From NCBI RefSeq assembly GCF_003236395.1, contig NZ_POUD01000002.1, forward strand, positions 46,457-110,456: 64,000 nucleotides of DNA. Direction: 5' to 3'. This document shows, piece after piece, positions 36,943-46,328 of this stretch. The stretch is from Nonomuraea aridisoli. Its GTDB lineage: Bacteria > Actinomycetota > Actinomycetes > Streptosporangiales > Streptosporangiaceae. The notes below the pieces were generated by a model. That model saw only the letters and a list, made by a program, of their open reading frames with translations, was not told where the DNA came from and searched no databases. The translations under genes were made by a program, and so were the position numbers. Within the stretch, counting starts at the first letter, position 1, and each line of letters begins with the position of its first letter.

Positions 36943-37920
36943 ATGAGACGTACCCCGATCGTGCTGGCCCTGCTGGGCGCGCTCGCCCTCACCGGCTGCT
37001 CCTCCGGAGGGCAGAGTGCGCAGAGCGCCGCCCCGCCCGCCTCCTCCGCCCCCGCGGGGAGCGGCGCCACCTTCTCCGTCATCACCCACGGAGCCGCCGG
37101 CGACTCCTTCTGGGACGTGGTCAAGAACGGCGCCGAGGCCGCGGGCAGGCAGTACGGAGTGACGGTCACCTACCAGGGCGACGGCGACCCGGCCCGGCAG
37201 TCGCAACTCATCGACCAGGCCGTCTCCCAGCAGGTGGACGGCATCGTGGTCTCCATGGCCAACCCCGACGCGCTGCGCGAGGCCGTCGGCAGGGCCGTCG
37301 CGGCGGACATCCCGGTGGTGACCATCAACTCGGGCGCCGACTCCGCCAAGGCGTTCGGCGCGCTCACCCACGTCGGCCAGTCCGAGGACGTCGCCGGGCG
37401 CGGCGCGGGCGAGCAGCTCAAGGCCGCCGGCGTCACCAAGCTGCTGTGCGTCGTCCACGAGGCCGGCAACATCGGCCTCGACCAGCGCTGCCGGGGCGCC
37501 GAGGAGACGCTGGGCGGCACCGTCGAACGGCTCCAGGTCGACGTGAGCAACCTGGCCGACGTCACCTCCAAGGTCACCGCGACCCTCCAGTCCGACCAGC
37601 AGGTCAACGGCGTGCTCGCGCTCAACCCGGCCATCGCGATCGCCGCCAGGGACGCCATCAGGGACTCGGGGTCGCAGGCCAAGCTGGCCACGTTCGACCT
37701 GTCGGCCGACGTGGTGACGGCGATCCAGGACGACGAGATCCTGTTCGCCGTCGACCAGCAGCAGTACCTCCAGGGCTACCTGCCCATCACGTTCCTCAAC
37801 CTGTACAAGAACAACCTCAACACCGTCGGCGGCGGCCTGCCCGTCAACACCGGGCCCGGGTTCGTGACCAAGGACAACGCCGAGCAGGTGGCCAAGCTGG
37901 CGGAGGCGGGCACCCGATGA
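36943..37920 (+). CDS. CUT2-type substrate-binding lipoprotein
   Basis: A 325-residue ribose-type (Peripla_BP_4) binding protein. The signal is MRRTPIVLALLGALALTGC with lipidated Cys19, then an Ala/Ser linker. The binding core shows FSVITHGAAGDSFWDVVKNGAE, QQVDGIVVSMANPDAL, IPVVTINSG and LFAVDQQQYLQGYLP. GGAGG is 7 bases before the ATG. The gene overlaps the permease gene (ATGA) and opens a three-gene importer operon. The ligand is not fixed: downstream HyuA/DUF917 genes hint at a hydantoin-like compound rather than a sugar. Confidence 0.93.
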   Translation: MRRTPIVLALLGALALTGCSSGGQSAQSAAPPASSAPAGSGATFSVITHGAAGDSFWDVVKNGAEAAGRQYGVTVTYQGDGDPARQSQLIDQAVSQQVDGIVVSMANPDALREAVGRAVAADIPVVTINSGADSAKAFGALTHVGQSEDVAGRGAGEQLKAAGVTKLLCVVHEAGNIGLDQRCRGAEETLGGTVERLQVDVSNLADVTSKVTATLQSDQQVNGVLALNPAIAIAARDAIRDSGSQAKLATFDLSADVVTAIQDDEILFAVDQQQYLQGYLPITFLNLYKNNLNTVGGGLPVNTGPGFVTKDNAEQVAKLAEAGTR

Positions 37921-38957
37921 CGACGGCTCCCGCGCGGGCCGACGAACGGGTGGTCCACGTCGGGCTCGCCCGCCGCCTGCTCATCCGGCCCGAGCTCGGC
38001 GCGGTGGTCGGGCTCGTGGCGGTGTTCACCTTCTTCGCCTCCCAGTCGCCGGTGTTCCGGTCGCCGGCCGGCATCGCCAACTGGCTCGACCCGGCCGCCA
38101 CGCTCGGCATCATGGCGGTCGCGGTCGCGCTGCTCATGATCGGCGGGGAGTTCGACCTGTCGGCGGGCGTGCTGACCGGCACCAGCGGGCTGATCCTCGT
38201 CACGCTCGCCACCCGCTTCGGCTTTGACGTGTGGTCGGCGATGCTCGTCGGCCTGGTCGTCGCGCTGGCCGTCGGCTTCGCCAACGGGCTGATCGTCACC
38301 AGGACGAGGCTGCCCAGCTTCATCGTGACGCTGGGCACGTTCCTCATGCTGCAGGGCGTCAACCTCGGCGTCACCAAGGCCATCACCGGCACCGTCCAGG
38401 TCAGCGGCCTGCGCCGCGCCGAGGGCTACGACGGCGCCGCGGCGATCCTCGCCGGGACGATCGAGATCGGCGGCACCCCGTTCCGGGTCGCGATCCTGTG
38501 GTGGATCCTGGTGACCGCCGTGGCCACCTGGGTGCTGATGCGCACCCGCCCCGGCAACTGGATCTTCGCGGTGGGCGGCAACGAGCAGGCCGCCCGCGCG
38601 GTCGGCGTGCCCGCCGCCCGGACGAAGATCGCGCTGTTCATGACGACGGCGTTCGCCGCCTGGCTGGTCGGCTCGATCCTGGCCCTGCGCTACACGTCGG
38701 TGCAGGCCAACATCGGCATCGGGCAGGAGTTCATCTACATCATCGCCGCCGTGATCGGCGGTTGCCTGCTCACCGGTGGGTACGGCTCCGCCATCGGGGC
38801 CGCGTTCGGCGCGGTGATCTTCGGGATGGCCGACAAGGGCATCGTCTTCCTGGGCTGGGACGCCGACTGGTTCACGTTCTTCCTGGGCGCGATGCTGCTG
38901 CTGGCCACGCTGGCCAACCGCCTGGTCAGGCGGTACGCCGAGGAGGTGAAGCATTGA
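37917..38957 (+). CDS. CUT2-type permease (RbsC-like)
   Basis: A 346-residue membrane protein of the branched-chain/ribose permease family with 8-10 helices. Family marks are [58 protein letters not shown] and [22 protein letters not shown]. It overlaps the binding-protein stop and, at its end, the ATPase start (TTGA). Confidence 0.94.
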   Translation: MTTAPARADERVVHVGLARRLLIRPELGAVVGLVAVFTFFASQSPVFRSPAGIANWLDPAATLGIMAVAVALLMIGGEFDLSAGVLTGTSGLILVTLATRFGFDVWSAMLVGLVVALAVGFANGLIVTRTRLPSFIVTLGTFLMLQGVNLGVTKAITGTVQVSGLRRAEGYDGAAAILAGTIEIGGTPFRVAILWWILVTAVATWVLMRTRPGNWIFAVGGNEQAARAVGVPAARTKIALFMTTAFAAWLVGSILALRYTSVQANIGIGQEFIYIIAAVIGGCLLTGGYGSAIGAAFGAVIFGMADKGIVFLGWDADWFTFFLGAMLLLATLANRLVRRYAEEVKH

Positions 38958-39709
38958 TCCTCGAGACCCGCGGCATCGGCAAGACGTTCGGCTCGGTGCT
39001 GGCGCTGCGCGAGGTGTCGATGGGGGTGGCGGCCGGCGAGGTCACCTGCGTGCTCGGCGACAACGGCGCCGGCAAGTCCACGCTCATCAAGATCCTGTCC
39101 GGGGTGCACCAGCACGACGCCGGCACGTACCTGGTGGACGGGCGGGAGGTACGCTTCTCCAGCCCCCGCGACGCCCTCGACCGCGGCATCGCCACCGTCT
39201 ACCAGGACCTCGCGATGATCCCGCTCATGTCGGTCTGGCGGAACTTCTTCCTCGGCTCGGAGCCGCGCAAGGGCCTGGCCTTCGACGTGGCCAAGGCCCG
39301 GCGGGTGGCCCGTGAGGAACTGCGCGCCATGGGCATCGACATCCGCGACGTGGACCAGCCCGTCGGCACGCTGTCCGGCGGCGAACGCCAGTCGGTGGCC
39401 ATCGCCCGCGCGGTCCACTTCGGCGCCCGCGTCCTCATCCTCGACGAGCCCACCTCGGCGCTCGGGGTCAAGCAGGCCGGGGTCGTGCTGCGCTACATCG
39501 CCCGCGCCCGCGACCGTGGGCTAGGCGTGGTCTTCATCACCCACAACCCGCACCACGCCTACCCGGTCGGCGACCGGTTCCTGCTGCTCAACCGGGGCAC
39601 CACCCTCGGCCAGTACGCCAAGCAGGACATCACCCCGCAGGAGCTGACCGCGCTCATGGCCGGTGGCGCGGAGCTGGAGGAGCTGACGCACGAGCTGAGA
39701 CGCGAGTGA
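38954..39709 (+). CDS. CUT2-type ATPase, single domain
   Basis: A 251-residue ATPase starting at TTG inside the permease stop. Walker A is GDNGAGKST, signature [14 protein letters not shown], Walker [14 protein letters not shown]-loop FITHNPHHA. Most CUT2 importers use a fused double ATPase of about 500 residues. This one has a single ABC domain, like the fructose importer FrcA, and must act as a dimer. Confidence 0.93.
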   Translation: MILETRGIGKTFGSVLALREVSMGVAAGEVTCVLGDNGAGKSTLIKILSGVHQHDAGTYLVDGREVRFSSPRDALDRGIATVYQDLAMIPLMSVWRNFFLGSEPRKGLAFDVAKARRVAREELRAMGIDIRDVDQPVGTLSGGERQSVAIARAVHFGARVLILDEPTSALGVKQAGVVLRYIARARDRGLGVVFITHNPHHAYPVGDRFLLLNRGTTLGQYAKQDITPQELTALMAGGAELEELTHELRRE

Positions 39710-40290
39710 GTTTGATGGACTTTTGACCGATTCTGGCGGTCATCGGGAGGTAAGGTCAGGGAACGAAAACCTCGGCACGCCGAACCAGGAAGAGCCGGGG
39801 GATCACCATGGCCACGACGATCAGCGACCGGGTCGTGCTGGGACGGGCGGCGGGGCGGCCCGCCGACGGTGAACGTCCCTTATCTCACGCGCCGCGCCGC
39901 AGCACGACGCGCCCGCTCCGCACCCGGGGCGTACGAGACCGCCCGCCTGGACGCCCGTGTGCCGAACGACCTGGCGGACGCCGCCTCCGCAGGGTGCCAC
40001 GCGTGTTCGCGTGCGCCCGCCCTGAACGACCTCGTCCCGCACCGGCGGCATTCCACCGCCCCGTGGGGCACCACACACCTCTCCCGGCCGGCGACGCCGG
40101 CCATCCATCGAGCGAGCACGATCCCGGCGTGGAGATGTGGCTCGATGTGCGGCCATCGCCGTTATTACACCGTGGCGTCCCGCGCCCGTCCAGGTGACGG
40201 GGCGCGGGTGAGAGCTCCGGGCCGGTCTCCCTGGCGGGTGCGGCACGCCAGGGCGGCCGGCCCGGGCACGACTCGATCGCGCGGGCCGGC
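39710..40290. other. 581-bp gap between ATPase and HyuA-like genes
   Basis: A TGACCG/CGGTCA inverted pair lies at 39724-39742. An ATG at 39808 after GGGGGATCACC opens a 129-codon frame beginning MATTISDRVVLGRAAGRPADG. Only its first ~20 residues look coding and the rest is very Arg/Pro-rich. I cannot support a gene. The stretch could be an untranslated leader or a decayed gene. Confidence 0.4.
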
Positions 40291-41214
40291 GTGATCCTCG
40301 GCGTCGTCCTCGGCAGGCCGGCACCCGTGCTGGTCGGGGTCACGGACGGCGTCCCCGCCTGGCCCGTCGCCAGGGCCGCCGCCCGTACGGCCGAGCGCGC
40401 CTGCGTGGCGCTCGACCTCAGCCGCGCGCGCACGGCGCCCGTCGCGGCGATCCGCGTCGGCGGGCCGTGCCCCGAGGCGCTGCGCCCGGTCGTCGGCTCC
40501 GGCGTCGCCACCATCGTGCGCGGCGGCCACGGCGTGACGGGCCGGCCGCTCGCGCCCCTGGACACCGAGGCGGTACGGCGCTTCGCCGCCACCTGCGGCC
40601 TGGCCGACTTCGCCGTGACCGCCACCGGCTCCACCATGCTGGCCGACCACGAGCTGGAGGTGGCCGCCGCCATCACGGCCGAGGTGCCCGACGCCCGCAT
40701 CACCCTGTCGTACGAGTTCGGCCACCCCGGGCTGCGCGAACGCGAGGCCGACGCCGTCCGCAACGCCGGGCTCGGCCCCGAGGCCGGGCGCATCGCCGAC
40801 GAGGTGGCGAGAGAGCTGCCCGGCGTGCCGGCGTACTTCGCCCGGTCGGGCGGCGGGCTCGTGTCGGCGCACTACTTCCGCCGCTACCCGCTGGCCTGTT
40901 ACCGGGGCGCCGCCGCGAGCCTCGAACGCGGCCGGGCCGCCCTCGGCGTGCCGGTCCCCGACGACGAGGCGGCGGCGTACGGGGCGACGCTCGGACGGCC
41001 GGAGGCGCAGGTCGAGCGGATCGTGCAGGCGCGGGGACAGGCCGAGCTGGACCGGGAGCTGCAGCGCGCCCGCGACGAGGCGCTCACCCGCGTGGTCAGC
41101 GCGGGGGCCGCGCCTGGCTCGGCCCAGATCGCCGAGACGACGGTGAACCCGATGTCGTACCTGCCCGTCGGGCTGTACCGGGTGCGGGTCATAGGGCAGG
41201 GGGCCACGCCGTGA
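40291..41214 (+). CDS. Shortened hydantoinase/oxoprolinase (HyuA)-like protein
   Basis: A 307-residue protein related to HyuA. The N-terminal-domain marks are IRVGGPCPEALRP, VRGGHGVTGRPLAPLD, and ARITLSYEFGHPGLREREADAVRNAGL. The entry to the main domain is VPAYFARSGGGLVSAHYFRRYP. It then jumps to a C-terminal end typical of the family (TRVVSAGAAPGSAQIAETTV, YLPVGLYRVRV). Normal members are about 500-700 residues, start with a DxGGTxTD phosphate motif, and have a large central domain; both are missing here. It may be a non-catalytic subunit. The stop overlaps the DUF917 start. Confidence 0.72.
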   Translation: MILGVVLGRPAPVLVGVTDGVPAWPVARAAARTAERACVALDLSRARTAPVAAIRVGGPCPEALRPVVGSGVATIVRGGHGVTGRPLAPLDTEAVRRFAATCGLADFAVTATGSTMLADHELEVAAAITAEVPDARITLSYEFGHPGLREREADAVRNAGLGPEAGRIADEVARELPGVPAYFARSGGGLVSAHYFRRYPLACYRGAAASLERGRAALGVPVPDDEAAAYGATLGRPEAQVERIVQARGQAELDRELQRARDEALTRVVSAGAAPGSAQIAETTVNPMSYLPVGLYRVRVIGQGATP

Positions 41215-42245
41215 GCCGGCTGATCGACCTCGACGAGCTGGGCCGGTTCGCGGCGGGCGCGCGGGCGTTCGCGACGGGGGCGGGCGATTCCCCCTACCAC
41301 CTGGCGCTCGACTGGGCCAGGTCGGTGGCCGGGAAGGGCGTCGAGCTGGTGACGGCAGGGGAGCTGAGACCGCAGACCCTGTGCGTCGCGGTCAGCCTGG
41401 CCGGCTCCACGACCGCGCTGGGCGAGCACCTGCCGCGCGGCGACGAGCCCGAGCGGGTCGTACACGCCCTGGAGCGCCGGCTGGGGGAGCGGATCGGAGC
41501 CGTGGTGGCACTGAACCTGGCCGCCGAGAACGCGCTCGTCCCGCTGATCACCGCCGCCCTGCTGCGGGTGCCGCTGGTCGACGGCGACGGCTCCGGGCGG
41601 GTGTTCCCGCTGGTGGAGCAGACCACGTACGCGCTCGGCGGGATGAGCCCGGCCCCGCTGGCGCTGGCGGGCGGCTCGGGCGAGCTGATCCTGCTGGAGA
41701 CGGAGGCCGGGCGGGTGGAGGAGCTGTTGCGTCCCGTCGTGCTGGCCGTCGGAGGGTGGGCGGTCGTGGCGTGCTACCCGATGGCGGCGGCCGACCTGGT
41801 GCGAGTGCTCGTCCCCGGGACGGTCAGCCTGCTGATCCGCGCCGGGACGCCGGGTACGCCACGGACGGCGGCGGCGCCGTTCGGGGTGCAGCGGCTGTGC
41901 CGGGGGCTGATCCTGTCCGTGGAGGGCAGCACGGGGCACGACGCCGAGGTGTCGCTGCCGTCGCAGCCGTCCAGCATCGTGCTGCGCGAACCGGACGGCA
42001 TGCGCCGCCTGGTACGGCTGGAGGCGCACAACGAGATCGTGCTGGCCCTGGCCGACGGCGCGGTGGTGGCGACCGTGCCGGACCAGATCTGCATGATCGG
42101 CACGGCCGACGGCATGGTCGTGGACGTCGACGAGGCCCGCCCCGGCCTCGAGGTGGACATCATGGTCGTCAAGGCCGCCCCCGTGTGGCACACCGCGTGC
42201 GGGCTGGCGCTGGGCGGGCCGCGCGCGTTCGGGATCGCGCTGTGA
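41211..42245 (+). CDS. DUF917 (S-methyl-thiohydantoin desulfurase-like) protein
   Basis: A 344-residue DUF917 protein, GTG start overlapping the HyuA stop. Family marks are ARAFATGAGDSPYHLALDWAR, VALNLAAENALVPLITAALL, VPLVDGDGSGRVFPLVEQTTYALGG and PDQICMIGTADG. Members are encoded beside HyuA-type ATP-dependent hydantoin or thiohydantoin hydrolases and act on such rings. Its own stop overlaps the next gene, so the trio is tightly coupled. Confidence 0.88.
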   Translation: MSRLIDLDELGRFAAGARAFATGAGDSPYHLALDWARSVAGKGVELVTAGELRPQTLCVAVSLAGSTTALGEHLPRGDEPERVVHALERRLGERIGAVVALNLAAENALVPLITAALLRVPLVDGDGSGRVFPLVEQTTYALGGMSPAPLALAGGSGELILLETEAGRVEELLRPVVLAVGGWAVVACYPMAAADLVRVLVPGTVSLLIRAGTPGTPRTAAAPFGVQRLCRGLILSVEGSTGHDAEVSLPSQPSSIVLREPDGMRRLVRLEAHNEIVLALADGAVVATVPDQICMIGTADGMVVDVDEARPGLEVDIMVVKAAPVWHTACGLALGGPRAFGIAL

Positions 42246-43858
42246 CCGGGGTGCGGGCGCCCGGCTGGGAGGCGCCGGTCACGGTGACCGAGCTGGTCAA
42301 CGCGGGCACGCTCGCCGGAGCGCGGATGTACGGCGCGGGCGAGAACCCGGTGCGCGGCGTCCGCATCGTGGACGAGCTGTCGGTCCTCGGGACGGTCGCC
42401 CCGCACACCGCGGTGGTGCTCATCGGCACGGCCGCCAGCGGCGGCTGGGCGGTGGAGATGGCCATGCGCCGGGCCTGGGAACAGGCGGCGGCCTGCGTGA
42501 TCGCACCCTCCGGCGGGCTGAGCGAGAGCTCCGGGGAGGTGCTGGCGGAGCGGCTCGGCATCACCCTGATCTTCGTGGACGAGGATCCGCTGCTCGTCGC
42601 GGTACGGGTCGCCTCGGCGGCCTCCCGGCCGGACGCGGCCCGCATGCAGCTCGTCGCCCGCTGCGCCACGCGGCTCGTCGAGGCCGGGACGTCGGCGCGC
42701 CGGGTCCTCGGCGTGCTGAACGCCGAGCTCCCCGGGACGTCGGTGGCCTTCCTCGACCGCCACGGCGTGCTCCTGGCGGGCCGCCGCGACGCCGCCGCGG
42801 GCGGCAGGCCGGAGGGAGAGGCGGGGGAGAGCGTGCCGGGATGGTCCGCGCAGGCGGAGGTGCCCGACCAGGAGGGCGGCGTGCTGGGCACGCTGGTGGC
42901 GGGCGGCTCGTCGCGGTCGCCGGGATGGCCGTCGGTGGTGCGTACCGTGCTGAGCCTGGCGGTGGCGCCGCTGACCGCGTGGGCGGCGCGCGAACGGCTG
43001 CGCGCCTGCCGGGACTTCGCCCGGCAGGCGGCCCTGGCCGAACGCCTCCTCGCCGACGCCGCCGCCCCCGAAGCCGATCTCGCGCCGGCGACCGGGGCCG
43101 CCGGAACGGCCTCCGCCACGCCGGCTTCCGCCGCGGCGGTGCCCTCCGCGGCGGCTCCATCCGCGGCCTCGTCTGCGGCGGCCTCCTCTGGGGCGGCCTC
43201 TGCCGGGGAGGAGGCCGGGCCCGTCCGGATGGCGGCGGTCGCGCTGGGCTGGCCGGTGCGCGGGCCGCTCACCGCCTACCAGGTGCGCCCGGCCTCCGGC
43301 GCGGGGGACGCGGCGTTGGCGCAGACGCTCATCACCGCCGCGCTCGGCCAGGTCCCGGTGACCGTCCGGGGCGAGGGATGGGCGGGCTGGTCGGCGCTCG
43401 ACCCCGCCGAGCTGGCCGGACGGCTCGAACGCTGCCTCCCGACGATGCCGTGGCCGTGCTCGGCCGGCGTCGGCGCGCAGGTGCCGGGCCTGGAGGCGGC
43501 CGGTGAGTCGCTGACCGGCGCCGAGGCGGCGGCGGCCATGGCGGACCCGGGTACCGTGGCCAGGGCGGACGAGATGGGACCGGCCGAGCTGCTCGGCGCG
43601 CTGCCCTCACGGGCGCTGCGGGCCCCCGCCACCGTCATCCTGCGGCCGCTGCTCACCATCGACCGGGACGGCACGCTGCTGGAGACGCTGGCCGCCGTCC
43701 TGGACGAGGGCGGCGCGCTCAAGGCGGCCGAACGGCTCGGCGTCCACCGCAACACCGTCACCACCCGCCTGGACCGCATCAAGACGGCCGGCTTCGACCT
43801 CGACGACCCCGCCACCCGCCTCGCCCTCCAACTCGCCTGCCACGTCATGCTCCGATGA
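42242..43858 (+). CDS. PucR/CdaR-family regulator
   Basis: A 538-residue regulator, GTG start overlapping the DUF917 stop. The N-terminal PucR-type sensor (VTVTELVNAGTLAGARMYGAG, GVRIVDELSVL) is followed by a GAF-like middle. A low-complexity Ala/Ser linker runs over about 50 residues (near 280-330). The C-terminal helix-turn-helix is LKAAERLGVHRNTVTTRLDRI, AGFDLDDPATRLALQLA. PucR proteins control purine, hydantoin or allantoin use, and position suggests it regulates its own operon and perhaps the importer. Confidence 0.9.
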   Translation: MTGVRAPGWEAPVTVTELVNAGTLAGARMYGAGENPVRGVRIVDELSVLGTVAPHTAVVLIGTAASGGWAVEMAMRRAWEQAAACVIAPSGGLSESSGEVLAERLGITLIFVDEDPLLVAVRVASAASRPDAARMQLVARCATRLVEAGTSARRVLGVLNAELPGTSVAFLDRHGVLLAGRRDAAAGGRPEGEAGESVPGWSAQAEVPDQEGGVLGTLVAGGSSRSPGWPSVVRTVLSLAVAPLTAWAARERLRACRDFARQAALAERLLADAAAPEADLAPATGAAGTASATPASAAAVPSAAAPSAASSAAASSGAASAGEEAGPVRMAAVALGWPVRGPLTAYQVRPASGAGDAALAQTLITAALGQVPVTVRGEGWAGWSALDPAELAGRLERCLPTMPWPCSAGVGAQVPGLEAAGESLTGAEAAAAMADPGTVARADEMGPAELLGALPSRALRAPATVILRPLLTIDRDGTLLETLAAVLDEGGALKAAERLGVHRNTVTTRLDRIKTAGFDLDDPATRLALQLACHVMLR

Positions 43859-43871
43859 GCGCGCCGACAGG

Positions 43872-44183
43872 TCAGCGGCCGCCCGGATCCGGGGGCAGCA
43901 TCGCGGCGACCTCCCGGCGCAGGAGCGGGTCGGCCTGGAACGCCTCCGTGAGCGCCCGCCGCAACGCCGCCCGGCTGGGCTCATCGTCGGGCTTGGCCCC
44001 GGCCACCCGCGCGATCACCTCCAGCGAGCGCCGGTCGCCCCGGCCGAAGACCCGCTGCAGAACGCGCCCGCCCCGGGCCTCGGGCGTGCCCGCGGCCAGC
44101 TCCCGGGTCTTGGCCAGCACCGTCTCGCCATAGGCGTCGATGGCCGCGGTGACGTAGGGCATGACGAGGTTCACCGTCTCCAT
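43872..44183 (-). CDS. Small uncharacterised protein, 103 residues
   Basis: GGGAGG lies 5 bases before the ATG. The protein is mostly helical: METVNLVMPYVTAAIDAYGETVLAKTREL, GGRVLQRVFGRGDRRSLEVIARVAG, ALTEAFQADPLLRREVAAMLPP. Short proteins of this form occur in actinobacteria, often as N-terminal domains of larger effectors, but I cannot name a function. It is divergent from the YigZ gene. Confidence 0.7.
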   Translation of the reverse strand: METVNLVMPYVTAAIDAYGETVLAKTRELAAGTPEARGGRVLQRVFGRGDRRSLEVIARVAGAKPDDEPSRAALRRALTEAFQADPLLRREVAAMLPPDPGGR

Positions 44184-44255
44184 GGCACCCTCCCGTGGGG
44201 AATGACGCGATCGTAGCTCTCCGGGGTGCCGCGGCAAGGGCATACCCTGTCGAAT

Positions 44256-44876
44256 GTGTCTGCGCCGTACCTCACTCTCAAGACCGTCATCGAGCACGAG
44301 ACCGAGGCCCGGCGCTCACGCTTCATCTGCGCCCTCGCACCCGCGCGCACCGTCGAGGAGGCGGCGGCCTTCATCGCAGAGCGCCGCCGCGAGCACCCCT
44401 CCGCGACGCACAACTGCACCGCGTACGTGATCGGGCAGCGCGTCCAGAAGGGCGACGACGACGGCGAGCCGGGCGGCACCGCGGGCACCCCGATGGTCCA
44501 GGCGCTGGTCGGCCGCGGGTTCAGCGACGTGGTGGCGGTCGTGACCCGCTACTTCGGCGGCACCCTGCTGGGCGCGGGCGGCCTGGTGCGCGCCTACGGC
44601 TCGGCCGTGACCGAGACCCTCGACCGGGCGGACCCCGTGCGGATGGTGCCGGCCAGGCTCGTGCGGGTCACGGTCGCGCACGACCAGGCCGGCCGGGTGG
44701 AGAACGACCTGCGCGCCTCACGCCACGCCGTGCGCGACGTGACGTACGCCGGGCAGGTCACCTTCGCCGTCGCGGTGGGCGAGGACGAGGTGGCCGCGTT
44801 CACCGACTGGGTGGCGACGCTGACCGCGGGCCGCGCCCGGGTGGACGTCGGCGAGGAGATCCATGTGCCCGGCTGA
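44256..44876 (+). CDS. YigZ/IMPACT-family protein
   Basis: A 206-residue protein with the UPF0029/IMPACT core: SRFICALAPARTVEEAAAFI, HPSATHNCTAYVIG, the acidic loop DDDGEPGGTAGTPM, VVTRYFGGTLLGAGGLVRAYG. A ferredoxin-like C-terminal domain follows. The GTG at 44256 gives the family's usual length. YigZ proteins are implicated in translation-linked or peptide-related functions, not fully defined. It ends 4 bp from the convergent isochorismate synthase gene. Confidence 0.92.
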   Translation: MSAPYLTLKTVIEHETEARRSRFICALAPARTVEEAAAFIAERRREHPSATHNCTAYVIGQRVQKGDDDGEPGGTAGTPMVQALVGRGFSDVVAVVTRYFGGTLLGAGGLVRAYGSAVTETLDRADPVRMVPARLVRVTVAHDQAGRVENDLRASRHAVRDVTYAGQVTFAVAVGEDEVAAFTDWVATLTAGRARVDVGEEIHVPG

Positions 44877-44880
44877 GACC

Positions 44881-46110
44881 TCAGCCCTCGAGGGCGTACT
44901 GCATGACCCGGAACTTCGCCTGGGCCTCGGCCAGCTCGGCGGCCGGGTCGGAGTCGCCCATGATGCCGCCGCCCGCGAACAACCGCGCCCGGCGGCCCTG
45001 GACGAGCCCCGAGCGCAGCGCGATGCCCCACTCGCCGTCGCCGTTGGCGTCGATCCAGCCCACCGGGCCGGCGTAGCCCGCGCGGTCCATGCCCTCCAGT
45101 TCGCGGATCACCTCGATCGCGGTCCTGGTCGGCGTGCCGCCGACGGCCGCCGTCGGGTGCATGGCCGCGACCACGTCGAGCACCGACGCGCCGTCGGCCA
45201 GCCGCCCGGTCACGTGGCTGGCCAGGTGCTGGACGTTGGGCAGCACCAGCAGCTCCGGCTCGTCGGGCGTGGTCAGCGAGGAGCACAGTGGCGCCAGCGT
45301 CTCGCGTACGGAGGCGATGGCGCACTCGTGCTCGTGGCGGTCCTTCGGCGAGGCGAACAGCGCCGCCCCTCGGGCGAAGTCGTCGGCCGGGTCGCTGCCC
45401 CGCGGCGTCGTGCCGGCCAGCACCAGTGACTCGATCTCCTGCCCCGTGCGCCGGATCAGCAGCTCCGGCGTGGCCCCGACCAGCCCCGCGACGGAGAACG
45501 TGTAGCACTCCGGGTAGCGCCTGGCCAGCCGCATCAGCAGCAGCCGCACGTCGATCGGCCGCTCGGCGGTGGCGACGAGGTCGCGGGCCAGCACCACCTT
45601 CTCCAGCTCGCCCTCACGGATGCGCCGCGCCGCGCGCGCCACGACCCGCTCCCACTCGGGGGCGCTCAGGCTGCCGTCGCCGTAGCTGACGCGGCCCGGG
45701 TCGGTGATGGGGGAGAACGTCTTCACCGGCGCCTCGCCGATCGTGGTGAGCCAGGCCCGGCCACCGCGCCGGGTGAGCACCGCCCGCGGCACGACGAGAA
45801 CCGAGCCGTGGGCGTTCTCGTCGAAGGTGAAACTGCCGAAGGCGACCGGCCCCGAGCCGGGATGACGCACGGCGTCGTCGACCTGCGCGTCGCCGAGCAC
45901 GGTGGCCAGCCACTGCCTGGCCCAGGCGAAGCGTCCTGGGCCGGGCGGCACGGCCACCCGCGCGGCCTCACCCCATCCGACGAGGCCATCGCCGTTCCTG
46001 ATCCAGGCGTACGGCGTTGTCGCCGGCAGGGATGCCAGCAGGTTACCGGGGTCGCCGACGGGGGTGGTGCGAACCGGCAGCGGGCGGGTTGTTCCGAGCG
46101 CGACACTCAC
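44881..46110 (-). CDS. Isochorismate synthase (chorismate-binding family)
   Basis: A 409-residue enzyme of the MenF/EntC family. Core motifs are GELEKVVLARDL, GATPELLIRRTG, LAGTTPRGSDPADD, SPKDRHEHE, HPTAAVGGTPT, NGDGEWGIALRS and AGGGIMGDSDPAAELAE. It converts chorismate to isochorismate for menaquinone or siderophore synthesis. A GTG start at 46110 fits family length; the frame is open to 46197. No other men or ent genes are nearby, so menaquinone synthesis is the more likely role. Confidence 0.92.
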   Translation of the reverse strand: MSVALGTTRPLPVRTTPVGDPGNLLASLPATTPYAWIRNGDGLVGWGEAARVAVPPGPGRFAWARQWLATVLGDAQVDDAVRHPGSGPVAFGSFTFDENAHGSVLVVPRAVLTRRGGRAWLTTIGEAPVKTFSPITDPGRVSYGDGSLSAPEWERVVARAARRIREGELEKVVLARDLVATAERPIDVRLLLMRLARRYPECYTFSVAGLVGATPELLIRRTGQEIESLVLAGTTPRGSDPADDFARGAALFASPKDRHEHECAIASVRETLAPLCSSLTTPDEPELLVLPNVQHLASHVTGRLADGASVLDVVAAMHPTAAVGGTPTRTAIEVIRELEGMDRAGYAGPVGWIDANGDGEWGIALRSGLVQGRRARLFAGGGIMGDSDPAAELAEAQAKFRVMQYALEG

Positions 46111-46328
46111 CCGACACACTCTATGCGGGAACTGAACACGTTCGACTCGGACCCCCGTGAATGAGAGGTTACGGGCAATGAACGCAGAAAGAGCCACGTC
46201 TCGTCGGCCATTCTGCGCAACCAGTTCGCCCCCGCTCTGTCAAGCGGCGATAGGGAGTAGGTCCTGAACTGGCAGACCTTGCCATGAGGTCATAGTGAGC
46301 CGAAGATCGGCTCCCTACCTTGGAGCCC

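Noticed and set aside
36924..37920. Plus-strand alternative frame over the CUT2 binding protein
   Set aside because: Arg/Gly-rich shadow; the frame starting at 36943 has a ribosome site, signal peptide and family motifs.
39808..40197. A 129-codon gene starting MATTISDRVV
   Set aside because: Only about 20 residues look coding; the rest is Arg/Pro/His-rich filler with no family.
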